A stretch of 64,000 bases of DNA from Pedobacter sp. W3I1 (GCF_030816015.1 NZ_JAUSXN010000001.1:2666001-2730000), one strand, 5' to 3'. Shown: positions 36,999-46,752, counted from the first letter of the stretch. Numbers and translations: made by a program. The notes: generated from the letters alone by a model not told the origin.

Positions 36999-37334
36999 AT
37001 GGGAAAAATGACCGAAAAAGTAGTTAAAAGAATAGAAGTCCTGATCGATCTTTTAGGTTATGGTATCGTGCAATTGCCAGTGGCATATAGCCTAAGTTTT
37101 ACAGATTTACCGCCCAGGGCTTATAGTGTAGAATGCTACATCGATCAATCCGATTCAGCGTTGCATTCCTGGCTTTATTCGTCTGATTTTAGATTGGTTG
37201 TTTCTGAAATAGAAGATGGTGTCGGCCATGTGGTCTGCTTTAATGTAGAAGGGCAGAGTAGGAATATTTATTATCAAACCATGTTAAATGTGGTTTCTGA
37301 TTATATTTTTCTGAAGGAAAAATTTTTCCTGTAA
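36999..37334 (+). CDS. Small protein of unknown function inside the PUL
   Basis: 111 residues (108 if the ATG at 37008 is used). It has no signal peptide, lipobox or membrane helix, so it is probably cytosolic, unusual among exported PUL proteins. A basic, helical N-terminus (KVVKRIEVLIDLLG) is followed by mixed strands and an aromatic C-terminus. Codon use looks like its neighbours. It lies 49 bases after SusD and 32 before GH105, all in the same direction, so it is likely in the operon. I do not recognise a family. Confidence 0.65.
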   Translation: MGKMTEKVVKRIEVLIDLLGYGIVQLPVAYSLSFTDLPPRAYSVECYIDQSDSALHSWLYSSDFRLVVSEIEDGVGHVVCFNVEGQSRNIYYQTMLNVVSDYIFLKEKFFL

Positions 37335-37366
37335 TCAAAAAAACGTTAAACTAATTATCAATCAAA

Positions 37367-38473
37367 ATGTGTAGAAAATTAATTGCCTTATTTGTACTCT
37401 TAATTCCATTCCAGTTCCTGTTTGCCCAGAACAATCCGCTAAAAGATTTTCCTGAAGGATTTGGCCCAAAAGAAGTAGGGAAACGTTTAGCTTACCGCTT
37501 TCTCGATAAAAAACACATGCTCCACGCCGGGAAATGGATCAGCTATCCGGAAACTTTCAATTGGACCGGAGCACTTAAATATGCTAAATTAACAAAAGAT
37601 AAAGCGCTCTTGTCGCGTCTGGAAGAGCGGTTTGAGAAATTAACCGCTCAGGAAAAGCAGCTATTGCCCATTATGAACCATGTTGATTTGAATATGTTCG
37701 GCAGCCTGCCTTTGGAATTGTACCAGATTACCAAGGATAAAAAGTATTTTGACTTAGGCATGCCTTATGCAGATACCCAATGGGCGGTTCCGCAAAAAGC
37801 AAGTTTGCAGCAAAACGAATGGGCTGATAAAGGTTTTTCATGGCAAACCCGTTTGTGGATTGACGACATGTACATGATTACCATTGTTCAGGCCCAGGCT
37901 TACAAAGTCACAGGTGATAAAAAATATATCGATCGCGCCGCTAAAGAAATGGTACTTTATCTGGATGAATTACAGCGGCCTAATGGTCTTTTCTACCATG
38001 CACCTGATGTACCTTTTTACTGGGGGCGCGGTAATGGCTGGATGGCTGCAGGCATGACGGAACTGTTGCGGTTGTTACCTAAAGATAATAAAGACCGCCC
38101 GCGCATACTTAAAGGTTATGTAACAATGATGAAAAGCTTGAAAGATTACCAAAGACCAGGCGGAATGTGGAACCAGCTGATTGACGAGCCAGACTGTTGG
38201 GCCGAAACGTCAGGATCGGCGATGTTTACCTATGCGTTAATTAGTGGAGTAAAACATGGCTGGTTAGATAAACAGGAATATGCTCCGGTGGCGAGGAAAG
38301 CCTGGCTGGCACTGGTGCCCTACATCAACGAAAAAGGAGATGTTGCAGAAGTCTGCGTAGGTACAAATAAAAAAAATGATAAACAGTATTATTACGACCG
38401 TCCACGGAATGTTGGCGACTCGCACGGGCAATCTCCATACCTATGGTGCGTTTTTGCATTGCTGGAAAAGTAA
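37367..38473 (+). CDS. GH105 unsaturated rhamnogalacturonyl hydrolase (YteR-like)
   Basis: 368 residues with a signal peptide (ending FLFAQ) and a complete alpha/alpha-barrel of the GH88/GH105 type. Markers are RLWIDDMYM (Asp166-Asp167, catalytic region), FYWGRGNGWMAAG, and a C-terminal Gly-Asp-Ser-His segment. The family removes 4,5-unsaturated galacturonic acid from the products of pectin lyases, so it is the strongest hint that the PUL handles rhamnogalacturonan. No pectin lyase gene is in the window. It is the last gene of the second SusCD unit. Confidence 0.92.
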   Translation: MCRKLIALFVLLIPFQFLFAQNNPLKDFPEGFGPKEVGKRLAYRFLDKKHMLHAGKWISYPETFNWTGALKYAKLTKDKALLSRLEERFEKLTAQEKQLLPIMNHVDLNMFGSLPLELYQITKDKKYFDLGMPYADTQWAVPQKASLQQNEWADKGFSWQTRLWIDDMYMITIVQAQAYKVTGDKKYIDRAAKEMVLYLDELQRPNGLFYHAPDVPFYWGRGNGWMAAGMTELLRLLPKDNKDRPRILKGYVTMMKSLKDYQRPGGMWNQLIDEPDCWAETSGSAMFTYALISGVKHGWLDKQEYAPVARKAWLALVPYINEKGDVAEVCVGTNKKNDKQYYYDRPRNVGDSHGQSPYLWCVFALLEK

Positions 38474-39157
38474 GTTACTGTATAACTTAATAATATGAAT
38501 CAGGTGTAATCTTAATTGTTAATAGTTAATCGTCTGGTATAACAAAAAAATGATCTTTTGTGTGCCGTATTTGGTATATAACGCCGGCTGATCTCATACT
38601 AATGGCGAGTGCACACGCTGATAATCCTGGGGCATTGTCCCCAGGTTATCTCTTTATAAAGCAGCAGCAAAACCTCTACTGATAATTATAATCCTTTTAA
38701 CTTTCTTTGTCGCAAGTATCTTTTGTTCCAAAAGGATGCCGCTCCTTGCCCTGACAGGGAAGGGCTGGATATTGGTTTGAAAAACTAACTTCATTTTGAC
38801 CAAGGTAATTTTCGCTTATAGGTTTCTTGTAATTAGATGGTAATTCCTGTTTTCGTGGTACAAAATTTCGGTAGCAGAATCCGGGTTGTGCCTACAATCG
38901 CCAAAAAACTGCAAGAAGGATGAGAATAGCAGGAATCCATCAGACATCTTACTAACTCCTGGGATACAGATCGGTCACGCCGACCGTAAAACCCCTCCAA
39001 CATTGTCGCATATTACCACTGGCAAACTCGAACTTACATGCCATCTTTGTGTAGTCAGGAATTAACATTTAAAACCAATAGGTTAGTGGAGCAGCAACCA
39101 TTCCAAAAACGGGCGCAACCGAAAAGCCTAAAGAGTAGGGAATTAAAAAATGATATT
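38474..39157. other. Intergenic region, no gene seen
   Basis: About 680 bases with no credible frame. Small inverted repeats occur (AAGTTA/TAACTT near 38482; GCCCT/AGGGC near 38748), but no clear terminator T-run and no promoter block copy. The upstream part of a frame opening at 39038 has no family likeness and is not counted as coding. Confidence 0.45.
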
Positions 39158-39607
39158 ATGTCGAACAACACCGTTTCATTGCACAGAGTTTTAAAAGCAT
39201 CGCCAGAAAAAATATACCGCGCATTCACGGAGCCCCTGGCAATTGCTTCATGGTTACCTCCATATGGTTTTCTTTGTACTGTTCACGAAATGACAGTAGA
39301 GTTGGGAGGTTCTTTTAAAATGTCCTTTCAAAATTTTTCTACCTCCAATGGTCATTCATTCGGTGGAAAATATCTTGAAGTTACACCAAACGAGTTTCTA
39401 AAGTATACCGATCAGTTTGATGATCCAAACCTACCTGGTGAGATGATTACCTCAGTTTGGCTGAAAAAAACCTTGGTGGGCACTGAAATTAAAATTTCAC
39501 AGGAAGGAATTCCCTCAGCTATACCTGTAGAGATGTGTTACCTGGGTTGGCAGGAATCGCTTGAAAAGTTAGCTAAGCTGGTAGAACCGGAAATACCCGA
39601 TGCTTAA
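39158..39607 (+). CDS. SRPBCC / AHSA1-family protein
   Basis: 149 residues from the ATG at 39158, where the fold begins (VSLHRVLKASPEKIYRAFTE, the usual first strand and helix). The frame is open to 39038, but the extra 40 residues are unlike the family. A single START-like ligand-binding fold with the typical PLAIASWLPP segment. These small proteins bind hydrophobic ligands or assist other proteins, and the exact role is unknown. It is transcribed alone and followed by a strong terminator. Confidence 0.85.
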   Translation: MSNNTVSLHRVLKASPEKIYRAFTEPLAIASWLPPYGFLCTVHEMTVELGGSFKMSFQNFSTSNGHSFGGKYLEVTPNEFLKYTDQFDDPNLPGEMITSVWLKKTLVGTEIKISQEGIPSAIPVEMCYLGWQESLEKLAKLVEPEIPDA

Positions 39608-39664
39608 TTTATTTAGGGAAATTATATTTTCTAAAATACATAGCTCCAGCTAATCTCAAGGCTT

Positions 39665-39697
39665 AAACCCCTCTAAAGTAATTTGGAGGGGTTTTTT
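39665..39697 (+). terminator. Intrinsic terminator after the SRPBCC gene
   Basis: A perfect nine-pair stem, AAACCCCTC (39665-39673) with GAGGGGTTT (39686-39694), continuing into TTT. Confidence 0.85.
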
Positions 39698-39815
39698 ATG
39701 TTCTGATATTAAACGATTTTGCTAAATGATTATGTCTTTTTGTAGAAACGTAGCGATAGGTATGGCAGATCAATTAAAAAAAGCGGTCTGTATTATCGCA
39801 GACCGCTTGTCTATC

Positions 39816-40205
39816 TTACTTCCATTTTAAGATATTAAACTTATGCCCGTCTGGGTCGGCAAAGGCGCAACCATACATGCCCTGAAATTCCTCTGGTGGC
39901 GAGAATACCGAACCGCCGGCATCTTTTACTTTTACAGCCCACTCATCTACCTCTTCCGTTGTTTCGGCCGAAAGGGTAAAAATTACTTCGTTGCCCTTGC
40001 TCAAATCGGCCAGTTCGCCTTTCATGCCCTTTTTTAAACTATCTTCCTTGAAAAAGTGTATCACAAAATTATCCTCTCCAAATAAAAAGCTGGCCAATTC
40101 ATCGCTCTCGCGTCCTGCATTTTTTTCAAAACCGAGTTTGGTGTAAAAAGCTCTGCTTTTCTCAACATTTTTAACGCCTAAATTGGCCCAAATTTTTGTT
40201 TTCAT
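39816..40205 (-). CDS. VOC/glyoxalase-fold protein
   Basis: 129 residues forming two beta-alpha-beta-beta-beta units. The motifs KNVEKSRAFYTKLGF and CAFADPDGHKFNILKW are hallmarks of the vicinal-oxygen-chelate superfamily. Members include dioxygenases, glyoxalases and antibiotic-binding proteins, and the substrate cannot be inferred. It follows the RibD-like reductase after 31 bases and is probably its operon partner. Confidence 0.88.
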   Translation of the reverse strand: MKTKIWANLGVKNVEKSRAFYTKLGFEKNAGRESDELASFLFGEDNFVIHFFKEDSLKKGMKGELADLSKGNEVIFTLSAETTEEVDEWAVKVKDAGGSVFSPPEEFQGMYGCAFADPDGHKFNILKWK

Positions 40206-40236
40206 AATGATATAGTCTTTAGATATTGATTCTTAA

Positions 40237-40791
40237 TTATAACGCCTCGTAACTTAATAATACGGTACCGCTTTTAAAGCTGCGGGTATCAGTTAATTTC
40301 AAATTCAATTGTCTTTGCATGCCGTTAAAGATAGGGGTGCCCTTGCCAATGCCTACCGGATCTATCATGATTTGATAGGTGTTAATCAAACCTGCTTCAG
40401 CCAGTTGAGTACTCAGATTGCCGCTGCCTAAAATGGCAATATCTTTTGGCGATGTTTTCTTCAGCTCAGCTATTTGAGCCACTATATCTCCATTCATTAT
40501 CCGTGTATTTTGCCAATTGGTGTATTGCAGCGTATTGGTACATACAATCTTTTCTGCCTGGTTCATGCCCCTGGCTACCTCTGGCATCGCATCAATAGCA
40601 TTTTGCGATGGCCACCACGATGCCATCATTTCATAAGTTATCCTGCCGAAGAGCAAGATGCTACCGTACTCCAGATTTTTTGCACTGAACTCGCCCTCTT
40701 CCTGGCCGTGTTGATGCCAGTTGATACCATTGCTGGCATCTTTATAATAGCCATCCAGACTGATAAAATTGAATACATTTAATTTGCCCAT
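40237..40791 (-). CDS. RibD C-terminal / dihydrofolate-reductase-like protein
   Basis: 184 residues. FNFISLDGYY at the N-terminus, LLFGRITYEMMASWWP and AILGSGNLSTQL (nucleotide-binding glycine turn) place it in the RibD-C/DHFR-like family of NADPH-dependent reductases. Stand-alone members in Bacteroidota lack the deaminase domain of RibD and their substrate is unknown. It is divergent from the GlxA-type regulator, about 95 bases away, which may control it. Confidence 0.88.
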   Translation of the reverse strand: MGKLNVFNFISLDGYYKDASNGINWHQHGQEEGEFSAKNLEYGSILLFGRITYEMMASWWPSQNAIDAMPEVARGMNQAEKIVCTNTLQYTNWQNTRIMNGDIVAQIAELKKTSPKDIAILGSGNLSTQLAEAGLINTYQIMIDPVGIGKGTPIFNGMQRQLNLKLTDTRSFKSGTVLLSYEAL

Positions 40792-40886
40792 TTTCTGTTG
40801 CTTTACCTTTTACAAATCTCTGTAGATTATCGATAGCATTTAGGTGGCATAAATGACAACTTAAGGGCGTAAAAGTGACAAATAAA

Positions 40887-41894
40887 ATGTCTAATTTAGT
40901 TACCATTAAAAATAACTATTTAAGAATGTTAAATGTTTGCCTTTATATTTTCGATGAAGCTGTGCCTTCTTCGGTTACTGGTGTAGTAGATTTATTGAAT
41001 GGTGCCAACCGTTATATGGAGCGTGTCGGTAAAAAACCAGTATTTGCACTAAGTTTGGTTGCAGAGAAAGACCACGAAATTCCCTTTCACTTTAACAACG
41101 CTAATATCCAGCAGTTAAATTATGAGGATGTACAAGAAGCTGACCTGATTATTATCCCCTCATTCAGTGTAGGTAACGATGGCGTGTTAGGCAGAAACCA
41201 AGCTGCCATTAAGTGGATCAAAGAAATGTACGCCACCCGAACCGAAGTAGCCAGTTTGTGTGTAGGCAGTTACTTTTTGGCCGAAGCGGGTTTGCTTGAT
41301 GGTAAGGAAGTGACCTCACACTGGGCGGTAGCCGCCGATATGCAGAAACGTTACCCCAAAATCAGGATGAAAAGCGATTTAGTAACGACCGATCAGGATG
41401 GTGTTTATACCAGCGGTGGAGCATTTTCTTCCCTTAAATTAATCCTCTACCTGATCGAGAAATTTTGTGGCCGCGAAGCTGCTTTATGGATCAGCAAGAT
41501 GTTTGCCATTGAAATGGACAGAACCAGCCAGGCGCATTTTAAGGTATTTACAGGACAACATCAGCATGAAGATAAAGACATTTTGAAGGCCCAGCAATAC
41601 ATTGAAGAAAACTACCAGAAAGATATCGCAATGGATGAGGTATCCAGTCTGGTGAATATGGGAAAACGTAATTTTATCCGTAGGTTTAAGGCTGCCACCA
41701 ATAATACACCTTTAGAGTATCTGCAAAGGGTAAGGATAGAATCAGCCAAAAAAGCCATCGAAATGAACCACAAAGAGCTGCCATTTATTATGGAGGATAC
41801 GGGCTATAACGATTTGAAAGCATTCAGAAAAATCTTTAAACGCATTACGGGCTTATCGCCTATGGAGTACAAACGAAAATATGCGAGGGCTTAA
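40887..41894 (+). CDS. GlxA-type AraC regulator with DJ-1/PfpI domain
   Basis: 335 residues from the ATG at 40887; a GTG at 40875 and an ATG at 40926 are alternatives, and the fold starts close to the latter (MLNVCLYIFD). The N-terminal half is a DJ-1/PfpI-like amidotransferase fold with the nucleophile-elbow Cys in ASLCVGSYFLAEAGLL. The C-terminal half is an AraC HTH pair (MDEVSSLVNMGKRNFIRRFK and FIMEDTGYNDLKAFRKIFKR). It probably regulates the divergent reductase/VOC operon. The stop is four bases from the convergent symporter gene. Confidence 0.9.
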   Translation: MSNLVTIKNNYLRMLNVCLYIFDEAVPSSVTGVVDLLNGANRYMERVGKKPVFALSLVAEKDHEIPFHFNNANIQQLNYEDVQEADLIIIPSFSVGNDGVLGRNQAAIKWIKEMYATRTEVASLCVGSYFLAEAGLLDGKEVTSHWAVAADMQKRYPKIRMKSDLVTTDQDGVYTSGGAFSSLKLILYLIEKFCGREAALWISKMFAIEMDRTSQAHFKVFTGQHQHEDKDILKAQQYIEENYQKDIAMDEVSSLVNMGKRNFIRRFKAATNNTPLEYLQRVRIESAKKAIEMNHKELPFIMEDTGYNDLKAFRKIFKRITGLSPMEYKRKYARA

Positions 41895-41898
41895 ATCA

Positions 41899-43497
41899 TC
41901 AATTAGCGAGATATGCAGGGGAGAACAATAAAAATAATAAAACCATAATCAGTAACAAGAGTCCATTTACCCAATAACGGTTTTTCCAGGGCTTTAAATC
42001 AACAACCTGTTTATTCTGTGCTACATAGGCCGCTTTCATGGGATATAGTTTTCCAATAATGAGCATAATGGCGGTGGTAACAACGAAAAGAATAGCCAGT
42101 ACATGCAGGAAGTGGATACCGGTATCAAAAACCATTTGTGTAAGGATATAGGCTACAAAGCAAAATCCCAGGCCTATTTTTGCGGCAATTGGCGGAACTT
42201 TTTTGGTTGCAAACCCAACAAACATAATGGTAAAGATGGGAATACTGAATGCGGCATTTATCTTTTGCATAAAGGTATAAAAGCTGTCATTAGAGAATAT
42301 AAATAATGGTGCAATGAACATGGCCAGTAGCGAGGCAAACATTTCAAATCTTTTCGAGCTTTTTAACATATTGGCTTCGGTAACCACTATGCCTTTCTTT
42401 TCTTTGGCTGGTTTATAAATATTAAGGATAAACAAGGTACTTGCGCTGTTTAATCCTGGCGAAAATGAGGTAATGGCCGCGCCAAAAATAACTGCAGCGA
42501 TAAAACCGCTGAGTACAGGAGGCGAAACATCGCTTACCACCCTAGAAAAAACTTCAGTGGTATTCTGCATATTGCTGTACAGGTGTACAGCAATAATCCC
42601 CGGCAGCATAAATAATAAGGGACCAAGGAGTTTACCCGCACAGGCCAGAGCAATTCCCTTCTGGCTGGTTTTAAGGTCAGATGAAGCCAATGCCTGTTGC
42701 ACAATTACCTGTTCAGTGCCCCAATAAAAGAGGTTCATCAAAATCATACCTGTAAAAATGGTCGAAAAAGGAATGGCATCGCCTGCTTTTCCTATTGAAT
42801 TAAAGTGTTCGGTTTTTGAGGTAAGAATGGTGTGTATACCCTGTTGCAGATCTCCGTTTCCAACATGCCTCACCCCAAAATAGGCAAGTAATAATGCGCC
42901 GGTAAACATACAGGCACCTAATACCAGATCTGAAATAACGATGGCTTTTAAGCCGCCCAAAATAGAATATAAACTGCCAACAAGCCCAATGCACCAAACC
43001 AAAATCCAGATGCTGCTGCCATAACTGATGTTCCAGATATCGGAAAAATGAAACAAGCCATTTAGTGCCACTGCACCGCTGTACAATACAATAGGCAACA
43101 AATTAACGAGATAGCTGATCAAAAAAAGAAAGGAGACCAGTTTTTTGGTTTGCGGATCGTACCGACTTTCCAGAAAATCGGGGGTTGTAGACATGGCGCC
43201 CTTTAAATAAACCGGGATTACAAATTCAGAAACCAATAACATGGCAAATACAGAACTGATGCCCCAGGCCATTACCGTCATGTTGTTGATGTATACCGAT
43301 TCGCTGCTGCCTACAAATTCGGCTGCGCTGATGTTGGTGAAAAATAAAGCACTTCCTACGGCGGTAAAGCTTAAGGTACGATTGGCAAGAAAAAGCCCGG
43401 CGGAGGTCGTAATTTTATGCTTTCGGGTTTTGAACCACGAAATCAGCGCTACCAGAAAGGTTACCACAATAAAAGCAACAAAGGCTGTAGTGTTCAT
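41899..43497 (-). CDS. SSS-family sodium/sugar symporter (SglT-like)
   Basis: 532 residues from the ATG at 43497; the frame reaches 43545, but the first membrane helix (MNTTAFVAFIVVTF) begins here. About 14 membrane helices of the LeuT/SSS fold, with family motifs SAAEFVGSSESVY and GLKAIVISDL. The sugar branch of SLC5 is the best fit. Neighbouring ROK kinase, TIM-barrel isomerase and alpha-galactosidase suggest a hexose substrate. No terminator is evident between it and the convergent regulator gene. Confidence 0.9.
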   Translation of the reverse strand: MNTTAFVAFIVVTFLVALISWFKTRKHKITTSAGLFLANRTLSFTAVGSALFFTNISAAEFVGSSESVYINNMTVMAWGISSVFAMLLVSEFVIPVYLKGAMSTTPDFLESRYDPQTKKLVSFLFLISYLVNLLPIVLYSGAVALNGLFHFSDIWNISYGSSIWILVWCIGLVGSLYSILGGLKAIVISDLVLGACMFTGALLLAYFGVRHVGNGDLQQGIHTILTSKTEHFNSIGKAGDAIPFSTIFTGMILMNLFYWGTEQVIVQQALASSDLKTSQKGIALACAGKLLGPLLFMLPGIIAVHLYSNMQNTTEVFSRVVSDVSPPVLSGFIAAVIFGAAITSFSPGLNSASTLFILNIYKPAKEKKGIVVTEANMLKSSKRFEMFASLLAMFIAPLFIFSNDSFYTFMQKINAAFSIPIFTIMFVGFATKKVPPIAAKIGLGFCFVAYILTQMVFDTGIHFLHVLAILFVVTTAIMLIIGKLYPMKAAYVAQNKQVVDLKPWKNRYWVNGLLLLIMVLLFLLFSPAYLAN

Positions 43498-43725
43498 GTG
43501 CTTTGCTTTTCGAAAATAGTTAGCATAAAGTAGATCGGGCCACACTATATAGGTTTATAATTTTTGTTTGCCTTTTAATTTACAAGGTAATAAAATTCAG
43601 TTAATCCATAATTGAAAAAAAAATCAATTCATATTTTTTTAATAGCGTAGTAGGGGTAAATCCAAATGTTGTTGTCATACTTTCAAAACACAATAAATAT
43701 TCAATTATTTAAAAAAACAAAAAGT

Positions 43726-44295
43726 ATGAAAATGAACAAGTTTTATTTATTAGTTGCTGTTATGTTTATTACAGCAGGAGCGGCAAAAGCACAAGATTCT
43801 GACCTGGTATTTGGTATAAAAGCTGGTGTAAACTATGGAACATTGCCAACAAGTTTTAAGGCCATAACAGATAAAAAAGGAAAGGTAGGTTATAATTTTG
43901 GCGTATTCGCCCGTGTTGGTAAATCGCTATATTTTCAACCAGAATTGAACTATGTTAGCTTTAAGAGTTCGTATGTTTATGCATCTAACACCTATACACC
44001 TAAATTTAACCAAATTAATTTGCCTCTTATGGTAGGCTACAAGTTGATCGACACGGAATCTTTAAATTTTAGGGTGTCTGCAGGTCCTGATATTAATTAT
44101 ACCCTTAACGAAGCAAAGGGACCAGTTGGCTTTGATTATAAAAAACTTAATTTCGGTGGGGTGCTTAATGCTGGTGTAGATATTGGTAATATTAGTATTG
44201 ATGCCAGATACAGCAGGGGCATTACAAAAATTAATAAAGGACTAGGTGAAAAAAGTGGTTTATTTAATCTCTCTGTTGGATTTAAATTGTTTTAA
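43726..44295 (+). CDS. Porin-family outer-membrane beta-barrel protein
   Basis: 189 residues from the ATG at 43726, or 187 from 43732. Signal peptide MNKFYLLVAVMFITAG..KAQ, then an eight-stranded barrel of the PF13568 (outer-membrane protein beta-barrel) kind: VFGIKAGVNYG, FGVFARVGKSLYFQPELNYV, and a last strand ending in Phe. Small barrels of this kind are common in Bacteroidota with no fixed role. An intrinsic terminator follows. Confidence 0.9.
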   Translation: MKMNKFYLLVAVMFITAGAAKAQDSDLVFGIKAGVNYGTLPTSFKAITDKKGKVGYNFGVFARVGKSLYFQPELNYVSFKSSYVYASNTYTPKFNQINLPLMVGYKLIDTESLNFRVSAGPDINYTLNEAKGPVGFDYKKLNFGGVLNAGVDIGNISIDARYSRGITKINKGLGEKSGLFNLSVGFKLF

Positions 44296-44352
44296 AGCGT
44301 AGGTTAATCAACCTGAAAATAATAAAAATATCCTTATTTTACTATAAAATTT

Positions 44353-44381
44353 GCCCTTCAGGACATTCTGAAGGGCTTTTT
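44353..44381 (+). terminator. Intrinsic terminator after the porin-family gene
   Basis: Stem GCCCTTCAG (44353-44361) with CTGAAGGGC (44368-44376), six-base loop, then TTTTT. Confidence 0.88.
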
Positions 44382-44416
44382 GCGTCTCCTATCAATGACA
44401 GATTTATAAAGTCGAT

Positions 44417-44506
44417 CGTCATTTCCTGAAGGGCAGCCCCGAACTTTCAGGAGAGAAATCTTTTAACATGGTTTAAAGATCTCTCCACTGCGGTCGAGAT
44501 GACGAT
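44417..44506. repeat. REP/MITE-like inverted repeat, TCATTTC/GAGATGACG type
   Basis: CGTCATTTC at the left and GGTCGAGATGACGAT at the right, with inner GAGAGAAATCTTT and AAAGATCTCTCC arms. It is the same family as 21539-21658. Confidence 0.7.
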
Positions 44507-44613
44507 ACCTCGCCCCATGTCATCTTCAAAGAACGATTTCATTTATTCCATTGTTATGAACTAAATTCTTTAAAACTAAAAATGTGTAACTTGAATCCGT
44601 AAACTTATATCAA

Positions 44614-45540
44614 ATGAAATATAACCGACGCGATTTTATTGGTGGTAGCATGGCACTCACATCTGCTTTATTTTTAACGCCAATGGAAACATTTAGTACA
44701 CCTTCTTCCGGATCTGAAAAATGGACGAATGGTTTCGCACTAAAAATTATGGCGCCATATTGGGGCTTTAATGGCTCGGTAACCGATTTTTGCAAAAAGG
44801 CAAAAGATTCAGGTTATGATGGAATAGAAATCCTCTGGTCCTCAGAAATTGCTGAAGAATTATTTAAAGCGTTAAAAAAATATCAATTAGAAGTTGGTTT
44901 TCTTTGCCGTGGTGACGAAGCTCTTCCTGTACCGCATTTTGCAACTTTTAAAAAAGTACTTAAAGAAGCTATTGAACACCGGTATCAAAAACCCTTGTAT
45001 ATAAATGCTCACTCCGGAAAGGATTTTTTTCAATACCAGGATAACAAAAAATTCATTGATTTTACGGTTCAGTATGCTAAAGAAACGGGAGTTCCAATTT
45101 ATCATGAAACCCATCGGTCGCGTATGCTTTATTCGGCTCCGGCATCATTACCATATTTACAGGAAAACCCTGATTTAAGGCTAACCCTCGATATTTCTCA
45201 TTGGTGTAATGTGAGCGAAAGTTTACTCGAAGATCAACCAGAAACTGTGGCCCTTGCTATTTCACGTACCGATCACGTTCACTCGAGGGTTGGCCATGCT
45301 GAAGGGCCGCAAGTAAGCGATCCAAGAGCTCCGGAATGGAAGCAAGCAGTGGAAGCTCATTTTGCCTGGTGGGATAAAGTGGTTGCCATAAAAAAACAAC
45401 AGGGTAAAATCCTTACCATGTTAACTGAATTTGGACCGCCCAGTTATCTGCCAACCATTCCGTTTACCAACCTGCCAGTGGCCGATCAATGGGAAATAAA
45501 TGTATATATGATGCAGGTATGGAGAAAAAGATATTTGTAA
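44614..45540 (+). CDS. Tat-exported TIM-barrel sugar isomerase/epimerase-like protein (AP_endonuc_2)
   Basis: 308 residues. NRRDFIGGS plus a hydrophobic stretch is a Tat signal. The xylose-isomerase-like barrel carries the expected metal ligands: Glu in GYDGIEILW, Asp and His in LTLDISHWC, His in HVHSRVGHAEG, and Glu in LTEFGPP. Exported members accompany 3-keto-glycoside pathways, where they act on the keto-sugar product, and DUF1080 + Gfo/Idh genes lie 20 kb upstream. Transcribed in the same direction as the ROK kinase, 270 bases ahead. Confidence 0.85.
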   Translation: MKYNRRDFIGGSMALTSALFLTPMETFSTPSSGSEKWTNGFALKIMAPYWGFNGSVTDFCKKAKDSGYDGIEILWSSEIAEELFKALKKYQLEVGFLCRGDEALPVPHFATFKKVLKEAIEHRYQKPLYINAHSGKDFFQYQDNKKFIDFTVQYAKETGVPIYHETHRSRMLYSAPASLPYLQENPDLRLTLDISHWCNVSESLLEDQPETVALAISRTDHVHSRVGHAEGPQVSDPRAPEWKQAVEAHFAWWDKVVAIKKQQGKILTMLTEFGPPSYLPTIPFTNLPVADQWEINVYMMQVWRKRYL

Positions 45541-45810
45541 GTTTTTTAAGGTTATAATTCTATGTGTTTGTAGAAAAATTTCTCTAATTCTTATACTTTA
45601 GTAATTGTGTGCTTTATTTTTGCGTGGAATATCTTCTATTATCCGTTTAGTTCAAATTTTTTGGCCTAAATTTAATACCAGGCCTATCAGGAATTCTATT
45701 TTTAGCCTATATTTAAATGCGAAATTGAAACAATAAAAACATATCTATTAAAGCAATGCAAAAAAGGTTTAAACCAGGTTCGGTATATGATTACTTTAAA
45801 TAATTTCAAC

Positions 45811-46752
45811 ATGGAACAATCATATGCTATCGGAATTGATGTTGGTGGATCTTCACTCAAATGTGGAGTGGTAAACCAAAATGGCGAAATTTTATATTCC
45901 ATTATTGTATCGCTAAAAAATGCTAAAACACAGGGGGCAATTATTGCGGTTATTGTAGAGGCGATCCATACCTGTGCTAAAAAATTTAAAAACCCTATTC
46001 TTGGGGTAGGTATTGGTTTTCCGGGGATTATTTACAACAACAAAATTATTGCTGGTGCCGATAATTTACCTGGGTTTAAACAATTGGCTTTAGGCGAAAT
46101 CCTGCAAGAAGTAACACGTTATAATATTGTAATGGATAATGATGCCAATTTAATGGGGCTTGGAGAGGTAACATATGGGGCAGCCAAAGATTGTAGTGAT
46201 GTGGTTTTTCTTACAGTGGGCACGGGAATAGGCGGCGCAGTGATGATTGATAACAAACTTTACGGAGGATTTAGAAATAGAGGTACGGAGTTAGGACATA
46301 TCGTTGTACAGCACAACGGGGTTGCCTGTGCCTGCGGAGGTCGCGGTTGTTTAGAAGCCTATGCCTCAGTATCGGCACTGCTTAACCATTATCAGTCTAT
46401 TCACCCTAATCCACCAGAAGAGATTGATGGCAAATATATGGTAGAAAAATACCTGGCCAGGGAAGAATATGCCGTTGAAGCTATGGAATCGCATTTCGAT
46501 TATCTGGCTACTGGCATTATTAGTTTTATAAATATATTTAGTCCACAAAAGATTGTAATCGGTGGAGGCATAAGCGAGTCTGGCGCTTTCTATGTTCGGG
46601 AGATAGAAAGAAGGATAAAAACTTTAGCCGTACCTATTGCACCCGGTAATGAGTTGGTGGTTGCTGCCAGGTTGGGCAACAAGGCAGGTTTGCTTGGCTG
46701 TGCAGCAAATGTTTTTCAAAAATTTAAGGCATTTGATTATGCTGAGAAATAA
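45811..46752 (+). CDS. ROK-family sugar kinase (glucokinase-like)
   Basis: 313 residues from the ATG at 45811, immediately before the ATP-binding motif GIDVGGSSLKCG; the frame is open to 45787. It contains VGIGFPG, the catalytic Asp in MDNDANLMGLGE, and the ROK zinc motif CACGGRGCLEAYAS. There is no HTH domain, so it is a kinase and not a repressor. It phosphorylates glucose or a related hexose in the cytosol, fitting the symporter and alpha-galactosidase nearby. Confidence 0.92.
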   Translation: MEQSYAIGIDVGGSSLKCGVVNQNGEILYSIIVSLKNAKTQGAIIAVIVEAIHTCAKKFKNPILGVGIGFPGIIYNNKIIAGADNLPGFKQLALGEILQEVTRYNIVMDNDANLMGLGEVTYGAAKDCSDVVFLTVGTGIGGAVMIDNKLYGGFRNRGTELGHIVVQHNGVACACGGRGCLEAYASVSALLNHYQSIHPNPPEEIDGKYMVEKYLAREEYAVEAMESHFDYLATGIISFINIFSPQKIVIGGGISESGAFYVREIERRIKTLAVPIAPGNELVVAARLGNKAGLLGCAANVFQKFKAFDYAEK

